This document shows, one piece after another, positions 27,303-36,348 of a stretch of DNA of 46,066 nucleotides. Source of the DNA: Spirochaetales bacterium Spiro_03 (GTDB lineage: Bacteria; Spirochaetota; Spirochaetia; Sphaerochaetales; Sphaerochaetaceae); contig LVBE01000018.1 of the NCBI GenBank assembly GCA_001603105.1, positions 1-46,066 on the forward strand. The letters run 5' to 3'. The notes under the pieces were generated by a model. It did no database searches. It worked only from the letters and a program-made list of their open reading frames with translations, and was not told the DNA's origin. Both the position numbers and the translations under genes were made by a program. Numbering within the stretch: position 1 is the first letter of the stretch; each line of letters starts with the position of its first letter.

Positions 27303-28733
27303 CTATTGAGGTTTGAAGACCTTCACCTTCTGCAGGCTACGGATCATGTCTCTCCCCTCTTGAAGGCTTGCGATCTCACCGATCGCCCACGCCTGGATCA
27401 TCAGGTTTCCAATGGCTGTCGCCTCTGCAGGTCCGGCGTAGACGGACAGGCCCGTCTCGTCAGCTGTCCATTGGTCGAGGATCTCATTCTGACAACCTCC
27501 CCCGATGATGTACAGAGAATCGAAAGTGGTGCCAACCACCGTCTGAAGGTCTTCGATAGCCTGCCGATACGCGCGCGCAAGGCCACGGTAGATGGCTACC
27601 ATGTACTCTCCCTTGCTTGAGGGTTCAGCGATACCGTGCTGCTGACACCACAGGCGAATGCGGTCGACCATCAGGTTGTCACGGCTATTGGGCTTGAGGA
27701 AGACTAAGTCATTGACATCGATGTACCCCTCGTAGGATGCAGATGCGATCGTCTGCTCATCAAGATCCTTCCACGAGATCTTCACCCCCTCCTCGCTCTC
27801 CCAGTGGCGGACACACTCTTGCTGGATCCACATACCCATGATGTTCTTCAGAAAGCGGATAGTACCACTTGCGCCCACCTCATTGGTGAAGCCACTCTCA
27901 AGTGCGGCCAAATCGGTGCGCGGCCCATCGAGTTCAACGCCGAGCAGTGACCAGGTGCCGCTGGAGATGTACAGAGGCATCCGCCCCTCTTGTACAGGAA
28001 CCGCCGCAACGGCACTAGCCGTATCATGGGCTGCACTGGCGATGACCATCACCGTCCCATCAGCTCCCACTTGGTGGGCTACCTCCTCGGTCAAGGGGCC
28101 GAGGATCGTTCCACTATCCACGATCGGGCCGAAGAGCGATCGGTCAAAACCCATCGCATCGATGATCTCCCACGCCCAGGTGCCAGTGCGTGGATCATAG
28201 AGCTGGGTCGTCGATGCATGGGTACGTTCATTTTTCATCACACCGGTAAGCCAATACGCCAACAGGTCAGGAATAGCGAGGTAGCGGTGGGCGGCAGCCA
28301 GCGCCTCGGGACGGTCTCGCTGCATCGCAGCGAGTTGATAGAGGGTGTTGAAGGGCTGGAAGGCGATGCCGGTTGCCTGCCAGAGTCGCTCTTTGCCTCC
28401 GAGCCGATTCGTGACCGTCTCGATCATGCCATCGGTGCGACTGTCACGGTAGTGGTAGCACAGCGACACCAAGCTGCCCGTCTTGTCCACAAGCACATAG
28501 TCCACTCCCCATGTATCGATCCCGATCGAGGCGATCTGCCCAGGGTATTGGGCAAAGGCGAGCTTCAGCCCTACCTTGATCTGCCGAAAGAGACTTTGGA
28601 TGTCCCAATAGAACTCACCGAGGATCTGGTCATTCTCCGTCACAAAACGGTGGACAACTTCGAAATTCCTCAGATCCCCTACCAACACCCTCCCATTGGA
28701 GGCCCCCAGGTCGATGGCAATGTGCTTCTTCAT
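27303..28733 (-). CDS. rhaB: Rhamnulokinase-like FGGY carbohydrate kinase
   Basis: IAIDLGASNGRVLVG, IGIDTWGVDYVLVDKTGSLVSLCYHYRDSRTDGM, ISSGTWSLLGVELDGP, YIIGGGCQNEILDQWTADETG. Confidence 0.9.
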   Translation of the reverse strand: MKKHIAIDLGASNGRVLVGDLRNFEVVHRFVTENDQILGEFYWDIQSLFRQIKVGLKLAFAQYPGQIASIGIDTWGVDYVLVDKTGSLVSLCYHYRDSRTDGMIETVTNRLGGKERLWQATGIAFQPFNTLYQLAAMQRDRPEALAAAHRYLAIPDLLAYWLTGVMKNERTHASTTQLYDPRTGTWAWEIIDAMGFDRSLFGPIVDSGTILGPLTEEVAHQVGADGTVMVIASAAHDTASAVAAVPVQEGRMPLYISSGTWSLLGVELDGPRTDLAALESGFTNEVGASGTIRFLKNIMGMWIQQECVRHWESEEGVKISWKDLDEQTIASASYEGYIDVNDLVFLKPNSRDNLMVDRIRLWCQQHGIAEPSSKGEYMVAIYRGLARAYRQAIEDLQTVVGTTFDSLYIIGGGCQNEILDQWTADETGLSVYAGPAEATAIGNLMIQAWAIGEIASLQEGRDMIRSLQKVKVFKPQ

Positions 28734-28736
28734 CCC

Positions 28737-30011
28737 CTACCCCTTGATGCGCTCTTTGCAGTGCGTAAGCAAATACTGCTCCGCCTCGGCACTCCACAGC
28801 CCTCCATGCTTGTCGACCAGGTTGGCAAGCTCAGCGTAGACCGGATTCTCCTCACCCTTCTTTGCAAGGTCGGTGAGCGCCACCAGCGGGAAGTCGAGGT
28901 GGGTATAGATCATCTTCTTCGATCCAGGGATGTTGGGCAGATTGTAGACCGTCTCTGCCACTGCCGACAGTCCACCGATATGGGTCACCAGGCCCGCTGG
29001 GTTGATCAACCCCTGTTCCATCAAGGTCAGAGATTCTCGGATATCATCGGTATTCCCACCGCTGGTACCCACGATATGGGTCGACGCGTAGTGGACGTTG
29101 TAGAAGTTCAGGCTCGCGCTGAAGTCGGTGCGTTCGGGACCGGCGAAGAAGTTCAGACACCCATCCTTGGCCAAGATCGCATCGGCCTGCTCGATGAGCG
29201 CACGCACCGGTGCCATGACCAACACATCGTGGTACCCCTCGCCGCCGCTGAGGTCCATCAACGTCGAGACCGGGTCACTACACTCGCGTGTATTGAGGTA
29301 GGTCAGGGTGATACCCTGTTTTTTGGCTGCCTCCACACTGTAGAGCTGGGCTGCCCGATCGAGGCGGGCTTGATCGATATCGGTGACAACGATCCTCCCT
29401 GCCCTACGGTCAGGGTTGTTGATCGCGTAGTCGATGGCGGCCAGACCCATCGGTCCGACACCGGCGAGAATCGCCATGTTGCCGCCCTCGACAATTCCCA
29501 TATGATGGACATAGGAACCACCTTTGGTGTGGTACATAGCATGGTAGGTTCCCACCACGCAGCTGACCGGCTCAGCCAGAGAGCCGAGGAAGTACCCCTC
29601 TCCGTGGTAGGGCAAGAGCGCATCGACCTCCATCACCTCCTGGGGGATAATGATGTAGGTGGCATTGCCGCCGATGTACTGATAGGAGTAGCCTGGAGCA
29701 TCGAGGCTGCCTTTGTAGTTCAGAGCCGGCTGGATGGTGAACTTCATCCCCACCGAGAATTTGTCCTGCCATTTTGCTCCCACTTCTACGATTTCACCGC
29801 AGAACTCATGGCCGAGCATGACCGGTCGCCGATCCACATCCTTGGGGATGCGCTTGTGTGCAGCACCTTGCTGCACGGCCTTGTAGTCACTCATGCAGAT
29901 CGAGTTGGTTATCACCTTGGCAAGGATCTCATCATCCTTGATCTTGGGAAGCTCGAACTCTTCCAATCTCAGGTCATTGGCCCCATAGAGGCGTACGGCT
30001 CGTGTTTTCAT
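28737..30011 (-). CDS. Zn-binding dehydrogenase, L-sorbose-1-phosphate reductase (SorE)-like
   Basis: RAVRLYGANDLRLEEFELPKIKDDEIL, MLGHEFCGEIVEVGAKW, SCVVGTYHAMYH, ILAGVGPMGLAAIDYAI. Confidence 0.82.
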   Translation of the reverse strand: MKTRAVRLYGANDLRLEEFELPKIKDDEILAKVITNSICMSDYKAVQQGAAHKRIPKDVDRRPVMLGHEFCGEIVEVGAKWQDKFSVGMKFTIQPALNYKGSLDAPGYSYQYIGGNATYIIIPQEVMEVDALLPYHGEGYFLGSLAEPVSCVVGTYHAMYHTKGGSYVHHMGIVEGGNMAILAGVGPMGLAAIDYAINNPDRRAGRIVVTDIDQARLDRAAQLYSVEAAKKQGITLTYLNTRECSDPVSTLMDLSGGEGYHDVLVMAPVRALIEQADAILAKDGCLNFFAGPERTDFSASLNFYNVHYASTHIVGTSGGNTDDIRESLTLMEQGLINPAGLVTHIGGLSAVAETVYNLPNIPGSKKMIYTHLDFPLVALTDLAKKGEENPVYAELANLVDKHGGLWSAEAEQYLLTHCKERIKG

Positions 30012-30020
30012 GGTTTTCTC

Positions 30021-31181
30021 CTAGTTCAACATCACTTGGCCGCCGGTCACCGGGACCGCCTGGCCAGTCTCATAGGTCTGTTCGACTATGTAGAGGATTG
30101 CCTTGATGACGTCGGCTGTAGTACACCCGCGACCCATCGGCACCTTCGATTCATAGCTCCGCCTGACATCCTCAACACTCTTCGCTCCAGGGACTTTTCC
30201 GGCGGCAAGGTACTGGACGAACAATCCCTTCTCGGGATCTGACCAGAGCGGACCGTCGAGGAAGTTGCCTGGACACACTGCATTCACCTTGATGTTGTCC
30301 TCGACCAGCTCGAGGGCAAAGCTCTGGGTGAGCCCGATGGTACCGAACTTAGCCCCGGCGTATGCGCCGTTCTTGTTCGATCCCTCAAGCCCACTCTTAC
30401 TTGAAATCGTGATGATATCGGTATAGTACGCCCTCGATGGCAGATTCTGCAGTGCCATCGTCGGGGCGGCGAACTTGGTGCAGATAAAGAAGCCGGTGTA
30501 GTCGACATCGGTGACGAACTGAAAGTCCTTCAGGTCCATCGTCTTCACCGATCCCGATCGCAGCACTCCGGCATTGGAGATGAAGAGGTCCACTCCCCCG
30601 CACTCGGCTACCACCCTATCCATCATCGCCTTCACCGACTCCTCGCTCGTCACATTGACCTGAACGGCTTTGGCCACGGTGATGCACGCCTCCCAGTTAA
30701 GTTCATCGGCGAGCTTCTTGGCCCCGGCTTCATTCATGTCGGCGATCCAGACAAAGGCGCCGTATTCAACCAGTGAGCGAACGATCCCCTCACCAAAGCC
30801 CTGGGCTCCGCCGGTGACGATGGCGACGCTGTCGCGCACCACATCGTCTCGGGTAAAGGAGGGCGCAAGGCCCACGACCATGCTCACCCCTTCGCCTCGT
30901 ACGGCCTCATCGTAGTTGGTTCCCAGTCCAAACTGCAGATCAGGGTGGTCAAAGCCGATGACCGCGGGCCAGAGACGGTAGGTCGAGGTGAACTCATCGA
31001 GCTTTTGCCTCCACACCTTGACCGTCTCTTCAATCGAGTCTCCTTCGCCCACCGAGCCAAGGTTCAGGGCCACGCTCTTTGCCTCACACCGATGGACGAT
31101 CAGGCCCTTCTTTCCATCGAAGGTCAGACCACGCAACAGGGGGGCGATCTCAAAAGCAAGATTGTCGGTAAATGTACTCAT
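30021..31181 (-). CDS. SDR-family oxidoreductase with ~110-aa N-terminal extension; candidate RhaW/sorbitol-6-P dehydrogenase-like
   Basis: SVAIVTGGAQGFGEGIVRSLVEYGAFVWIADMN, LFISNAGVLRSG, GAYAGAKFGTIGLTQSFALELVEDNIKVNAVCPGN. Confidence 0.85.
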   Translation of the reverse strand: MSTFTDNLAFEIAPLLRGLTFDGKKGLIVHRCEAKSVALNLGSVGEGDSIEETVKVWRQKLDEFTSTYRLWPAVIGFDHPDLQFGLGTNYDEAVRGEGVSMVVGLAPSFTRDDVVRDSVAIVTGGAQGFGEGIVRSLVEYGAFVWIADMNEAGAKKLADELNWEACITVAKAVQVNVTSEESVKAMMDRVVAECGGVDLFISNAGVLRSGSVKTMDLKDFQFVTDVDYTGFFICTKFAAPTMALQNLPSRAYYTDIITISSKSGLEGSNKNGAYAGAKFGTIGLTQSFALELVEDNIKVNAVCPGNFLDGPLWSDPEKGLFVQYLAAGKVPGAKSVEDVRRSYESKVPMGRGCTTADVIKAILYIVEQTYETGQAVPVTGGQVMLN

Positions 31182-32509
31182 AGGCGCTCCTCAAAGCGTG
31201 CGACAATCGTCGCAGGGTCGGCAGGGTCCATCGCCCTGCCCGCCTGCGCATAGCGGGCAATCCGCTCAGACAGGCTCTTGGCCGCATATGGGTTGTCACT
31301 GCTGAACAGCCCGTAGCGCTCATCGATGTTGCTCAGCTTCTCATGGGCCACCAATGCCCAGGCAGCGTCGACGAGGTGGCGCGCCTCGGGCTGAAGAAGC
31401 TCAGGGCAGTTCATGCTCTGGCGGCTACTGTTGATATCCACGCCGCTGATCTCCATCAGGCCCCGCTCTTGTGCAAGGGCTTGCAGGCGAGCCATCTGAT
31501 CCTTGGTATTGCGTGGAGGCATGTACGTAACTGCCTTGAAGCCAATGTCGACCAACAGGTCCATGAGCTCCTCCAAGAATGAGTCCTCAAAGTGCTCGGC
31601 TTTCTTGTCCCCGGTAGGGCTTTCGGCCACGTCTCCGAGGTAGGCGTACGCGGCGATCGCCCCGATGCGATTGGCGAAGGCGACAGCCTCGCGCACATCG
31701 ATGCATTCAGCCCGGCTGGGTTGGATGAAGAACCGATCAAGGAAGCTGCTCTTATAGACTCCCAGAAGGTCGTACACGTAATGGGGGTTCTCTTCATCGA
31801 GCAAGAGGCGCTCGATGGCAGGGGCGAGGGTGATGGAGAGCGTATCGACAAGGAATCTGACCAAATCCTTGCCCTTGCCATACATCGTGATAGTCTGGCG
31901 TGCCATCGCATAGAGGATGTGGCGCTCGGTGACCGAACCGCCATCCTGGTAGCGAGAAAGAGGTAGTACGTCACGTTCGAAATCCAGGTCAAACCCATAG
32001 GGACCGACGAGGGCCATGAGGGCCTCGACCTGGGCTTTGTTGCGCCGATTACGCTCTTCTACGATGGGAGCCAGAAACGCCTTGACCTCATCGATATGCT
32101 GGGCGGGAACTCCATGGATGCAGATGTAGACGATGCCGGCGCTATCGGGGTTGTTGATCTTGCGGCCTCCGAGGGGGGTGTCGAGGAAACTGACACGCAC
32201 CTCAAAGCCCACTGTCGTAGCGATGCCGATCAGAGATCCGGCTTCCATCATCTCCTTTGCCGCTCCAATGGAGTCGTGGTCAACCGATCCAACGATCCCG
32301 AGCCCTGCCTTGTATGCAGCCCAGGCAGCGGCTGCAGGCTCATAGGGGCTGAAGGAGTAGGTGGTGTGCACATGGTTGTTTACCTCGTCACTGACTGCCC
32401 GCTCGATCTGCCCACGCTTTGCCAGAAGCCCCAGCCCCCTCGCTGCCTCAAGGCGCAGGAAGCGGTCACTGCCATTGATCTGCCGTTCAAGGTCTGCGAT
32501 AGTCCTCAC
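31178..32509 (-). CDS. Divergent PHP-domain metal-dependent phosphoesterase-like protein
   Basis: NNHVHTTYSFSPYEPAAAAWAAYKAGLGIVGSVDHDSIGAAKEM; GFEVRVSF; GVDINSSR; 4-nt overlap with the SDR gene. Confidence 0.75.
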   Translation of the reverse strand: MRTIADLERQINGSDRFLRLEAARGLGLLAKRGQIERAVSDEVNNHVHTTYSFSPYEPAAAAWAAYKAGLGIVGSVDHDSIGAAKEMMEAGSLIGIATTVGFEVRVSFLDTPLGGRKINNPDSAGIVYICIHGVPAQHIDEVKAFLAPIVEERNRRNKAQVEALMALVGPYGFDLDFERDVLPLSRYQDGGSVTERHILYAMARQTITMYGKGKDLVRFLVDTLSITLAPAIERLLLDEENPHYVYDLLGVYKSSFLDRFFIQPSRAECIDVREAVAFANRIGAIAAYAYLGDVAESPTGDKKAEHFEDSFLEELMDLLVDIGFKAVTYMPPRNTKDQMARLQALAQERGLMEISGVDINSSRQSMNCPELLQPEARHLVDAAWALVAHEKLSNIDERYGLFSSDNPYAAKSLSERIARYAQAGRAMDPADPATIVARFEERL

Positions 32510-34963
32510 CTAGACCCCCTTGGCACTGGTGCGGAAAAACTCACCGTCGGTGAAATTTCGCTTCGGCACATAGCCTGCGATCGGCAGGATCTGCTCATGG
32601 ATCGCATCGACAACGCTCTCGGCTTGGGCGAAGAAGATCTGCTCCATCTCAGCCGGTGGCGTGATCCAGTTCTTCGAGCCGACGACGACGATCGGGCCAT
32701 CGAGGTAGTCGAAGGCGAGGCGGGTCAGGTTGTTGGCCACGGTGTGCAGGTAGCTGCCACGCTCCGAGCTGTCGGTGACCATCACGCAGCGACCGGTCTT
32801 CTTCACGCTCTCGATCAGTATCTCGTACTTGAGGGGATTGATCCACCTGAGGTCGATGACCTCGGCTGACAGACCATGGGAGGACAGGAGATCGGCTGCC
32901 TTGATGGCGGTGTAGAGTGAGGGGCCGAGGGTGACCAAGGTGACATCACTGCCCAGTCGCTTGACCGATGGCTCACCTTCGGCGATTTCGTAGTATCCCT
33001 CAGGCACCCCGTCCTTCTCGAACATCTCCCCGATTCCGTAGAGCTTCTGACTCTCGAAGAATACCACCGGATCGGTGCCCCTGAGGGCGTAGTTGAGCAT
33101 TCCCTTCACATCATAGGGGGTCGCAGGGTACATCGCCTTGAGCCCTGGCACCGACGCGACCATGCTCGTCCACTCCTGGGAGTGCTGGGCCCCATACTTG
33201 TTGCCCACCGAGACACGCAGCACCAGCGGCATCTTCAATACCCCGGCACTCATCGCCTGCCACTTTGGCATTTGGTTGAAGACCTCATCACCGGCACAGC
33301 CGAGGAAGTCGCAGTACATCAGCTCGACGACCGCTCGCCCTCCAGCCATGGCGTAGCCAACGCCACTGCCGACGATCGCGCTCTCGCTGATCGGCGAATT
33401 GAAGAAGCGGGAGGGAGGCAGCAGCTCAGTCAGGCCACGATAGCAGGCAAAGGCCCCACCCCAGTCCCGATGGTCCTCTCCGTAGGCGATCATCGTCGGA
33501 TCGATGGAGAAGCGGTGTGCCATTGCCTCAAAGACCGCGTCACGATACTGGTATTGGCGCGCAGCTGGGTACTCCTTGCCACTCTCATCGTAGGCGTAGC
33601 GATTGCGCTTTGCGATCTGCTGGACGCGGGGGTTCTCCTCCAGGCTCTGCAGCAGGACGGGCTTGGCGTCATCGAACTTCTCCACCGAACCGTTGGAGAA
33701 CATCACGCTCTCAATGAAGGGGCCATCGGCCATCGGGCTGAGGACCGAATCGATGGTGAGCTCAAAGGTCTTGACCATCTTCTCTTCCAGTTTTGCATCG
33801 AAGCTGTCAAGCTCGTCCTGGGTGATGAGCTTGTGCTCCAACAGGTATGAGCCGTAGGCGACGATTGGGTCTTGGGCGTGGAAGGCGTCCAGCTCCTCCT
33901 TGGTGCGATAGGTCATCGCATCGCTGGGGCTGTGGCCGCTGTAGCGGTAGGTGAGCGTATCCATGAACGCAGGCCCCTCACCGGCGACTAGTAGTTGCTT
34001 TTTACGGGCGGTCGCCTCAGCTACAGCCAGCGGGTTGAAGCCATCAACCCGCTCGGTGTGCATCGACCGCTCGTTGATGCCGGCCCCCATCCGTGCCGCC
34101 ACCTGATAGCCCATCGTCTCGCCGATCGGCTGACCACCCATCGCATAGAGGTTGTCAAAGCAGTTGAGCAGGAAGGGAGGATAGCCGGGATTGTCATCCC
34201 AGAGGGTCTTGTACTGGTCCATCGATGAGAGCACCAGCGCCTCATAGACCGGACCGCGAGCCAAAGAGCCATCTCCGATGTTGGCGATGACGATTCCCGC
34301 TTTGCGGTTGATCTTCTTATAGAGCGCAGCCCCGACGGCGATAGTGGCAGAGCCTCCGACGATGGCGTTGTTGGGCATCGAACCGAAGGGTTTGAAGAAG
34401 GTGTGCATCGAACCGCCAAGGCCGGCATTGAAGCCATTCTTCTTGGCATAAATCTCAGCAAGGGCGCCGTAGAGGACGAAGTTCTCGGCCAAGTCCCGTA
34501 CACTGGTCCCCTTAAAATGCTTTTCGACCACCGCATAGGCCGAGCCGCCCATGTAGCTCTCCATGATTGCAAGCAACTGCTGATCATCAAGCTGCATGAT
34601 GGCGCTCATGCTCTTTGCAAGGATCTCACCGTGACTGCGATGGGAGCCGAAGATCTGGTCTTCGACAGCGAGGGCCATCGCCTGGCCGACGGCTGCACTC
34701 TCCTGACCGGCTGAGAGGTGGGCCGGGCCGAGGTGGTTGAATGAGATTCCCTTGTAATTGCCCTCTTTCTTGACCGAATCGAGCATCGTCTCGAACTTGC
34801 GGATCAGCAGCATGTCGTAGTAGGCGCGGACAAGCTTCTCCTTGCCCCACATCTTCAGCTCGCCCTTGATATTGGGCTCGTATTGGTTTACTGGGATCGG
34901 TGGCAGGCTAATCATCTCTTTCGCTCTGATGGCCTTGGGATCAAACGGTAGACTCTTTGACAT
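32510..34963 (-). CDS. 2-oxoacid dehydrogenase E1 component, alpha-beta fusion (TPP-dependent)
   Basis: N-terminal E1alpha (LIRKFETMLDSV, SAGQESAAVGQAMAL, GSHRSHGEIL, NIGDGSLARG) and C-terminal E1beta (QYRDAVFEAMAHRF, YGEDHRDWGGAF, ISESAIVGSGVGYAMAG, IDLRWINPL). Confidence 0.92.
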   Translation of the reverse strand: MSKSLPFDPKAIRAKEMISLPPIPVNQYEPNIKGELKMWGKEKLVRAYYDMLLIRKFETMLDSVKKEGNYKGISFNHLGPAHLSAGQESAAVGQAMALAVEDQIFGSHRSHGEILAKSMSAIMQLDDQQLLAIMESYMGGSAYAVVEKHFKGTSVRDLAENFVLYGALAEIYAKKNGFNAGLGGSMHTFFKPFGSMPNNAIVGGSATIAVGAALYKKINRKAGIVIANIGDGSLARGPVYEALVLSSMDQYKTLWDDNPGYPPFLLNCFDNLYAMGGQPIGETMGYQVAARMGAGINERSMHTERVDGFNPLAVAEATARKKQLLVAGEGPAFMDTLTYRYSGHSPSDAMTYRTKEELDAFHAQDPIVAYGSYLLEHKLITQDELDSFDAKLEEKMVKTFELTIDSVLSPMADGPFIESVMFSNGSVEKFDDAKPVLLQSLEENPRVQQIAKRNRYAYDESGKEYPAARQYQYRDAVFEAMAHRFSIDPTMIAYGEDHRDWGGAFACYRGLTELLPPSRFFNSPISESAIVGSGVGYAMAGGRAVVELMYCDFLGCAGDEVFNQMPKWQAMSAGVLKMPLVLRVSVGNKYGAQHSQEWTSMVASVPGLKAMYPATPYDVKGMLNYALRGTDPVVFFESQKLYGIGEMFEKDGVPEGYYEIAEGEPSVKRLGSDVTLVTLGPSLYTAIKAADLLSSHGLSAEVIDLRWINPLKYEILIESVKKTGRCVMVTDSSERGSYLHTVANNLTRLAFDYLDGPIVVVGSKNWITPPAEMEQIFFAQAESVVDAIHEQILPIAGYVPKRNFTDGEFFRTSAKGV

Positions 34964-34987
34964 ATATGGCTCCTTCTCTCTGGTTCT

Positions 34988-36340
34988 CTATACACTGGCA
35001 TCGAGTGCAAAGCACGCGTCCTTGATCAGCTCATTCACACTCGGATGGGGAAAGACGATCTCTTTGACGTCTTGGACCCGCAGTTCCGCTTCGATGATCG
35101 CCGCCGCACCCCAAATTATCTCGCTGGCATAGCTGCCAAGGAGGTGGATTCCCACGATTGCTCCGCTGTCGCGGTGGGCGATGACCTTCACCAACCCGCC
35201 GGCACGCTTGCCCTCCTCGGCCAAAAATCGCCCGCTTGCACGCATCTGAACCGTTTGGCTCTTGATCGGAAGACCGCGCTTGTTCGCCTCAGCTTCGGTC
35301 AGGCCACAGCCGGCGACCTCCGGGCTCGAGTAGACTGCCCAGGGGATGGCGTCGTAGCGCATGCGCATCTGCTTTGAGCCGAAGATGTTCGACACAGCGA
35401 CCTCAGCCATGCGCGATGCGCTGTGGGCCAACAGTGACTTGCCGTTGACATCGCCGACCGCATAGACGGTAGGAAGGTTTGTCTGCATCCGGTCATTGAC
35501 CACCACCCCACCTCGCTCGATGAAAAGCGGCAGTGCCTCAAAGCCCGCTGTGTTAGGCTTGCGCCCGACACTGAGCAGTACCATCCTCGCCTCGATGCTT
35601 TTGCGATCGCCGGCCTTGGTGGTGTAGTGCACGTGCTTAGCATCGATCTCCTCAACCTTGCAACCGAGATGGAAGTCCACCCCCTTCAGTTCACGGCGCA
35701 GCAACTTGGCAAACTCGCCGTCGGCCATCGGAAGGATCTCATCCATCATCTCGATGACCGTTACCTTCGTCCCAATCATCGAGAAGAAAGAAGCAAACTC
35801 AATGCCGATGACCCCACCACCGATGACGACGAGGCTCTCTGGGGCCTCGCTAAGGGCGAGGATCTCGGTACTGGTCAGCACATGGGGAAGTGTAGATCCT
35901 TTGATGGGGGGCACCAGGGAACTGGAGCCGGTTGCCAGGATCAGGTAATCACAGCCGTATCGCTCTTTGTTGACTTCAACAGTATGCTCATCGAGGACCT
36001 GGGCGTGGCCGAAGATGACATCGACCTTTGCGCTTTTCATCAAGAATTCAATGCCGCTACGCAGCGTCTTGACCGTCTCATCCTTATGGGCGGAGGCCTG
36101 GTTGTAGTTGAAGCGTGCCCCGTCGACCTCAAGGCCGAACTGCGCACCGCTGAGGGCGTGCTTGTAGAGCTTCGCTCCCCCGAGCAGGCTCTTGGTGGGG
36201 ATACAGCCGTGATTGGTGCAGACCCCGCCGAGGGCGTCGGCTTCGATGAGCAGGACGCTCTTGCCCAGATTCCCTGCTCGCTGGGCGGCAATGTAGCCGC
36301 CAGGGCCACTGCCGATGACTATCAGATCATATCGCTTCAT
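34988..36340 (-). CDS. lpdA: Dihydrolipoyl dehydrogenase (E3)
   Basis: YDLIVIGSGPGGYIAAQRAGNLGKSVLLIEADALGGVCTNHGCIPTKSLL; VIGGGVIGIEFASFF; AHPSVNE-like FPHPSVNELIKDA. Confidence 0.95.
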   Translation of the reverse strand: MKRYDLIVIGSGPGGYIAAQRAGNLGKSVLLIEADALGGVCTNHGCIPTKSLLGGAKLYKHALSGAQFGLEVDGARFNYNQASAHKDETVKTLRSGIEFLMKSAKVDVIFGHAQVLDEHTVEVNKERYGCDYLILATGSSSLVPPIKGSTLPHVLTSTEILALSEAPESLVVIGGGVIGIEFASFFSMIGTKVTVIEMMDEILPMADGEFAKLLRRELKGVDFHLGCKVEEIDAKHVHYTTKAGDRKSIEARMVLLSVGRKPNTAGFEALPLFIERGGVVVNDRMQTNLPTVYAVGDVNGKSLLAHSASRMAEVAVSNIFGSKQMRMRYDAIPWAVYSSPEVAGCGLTEAEANKRGLPIKSQTVQMRASGRFLAEEGKRAGGLVKVIAHRDSGAIVGIHLLGSYASEIIWGAAAIIEAELRVQDVKEIVFPHPSVNELIKDACFALDASV

Positions 36341-36348
36341 ATGCACTC

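Noticed and set aside
27990-30242. 750-aa plus-strand ORF
   Set aside because: Lies fully antisense to rhaB and the SorE-like gene, no domain signature, composition typical of shadow ORFs in codon-biased GC-rich genes.
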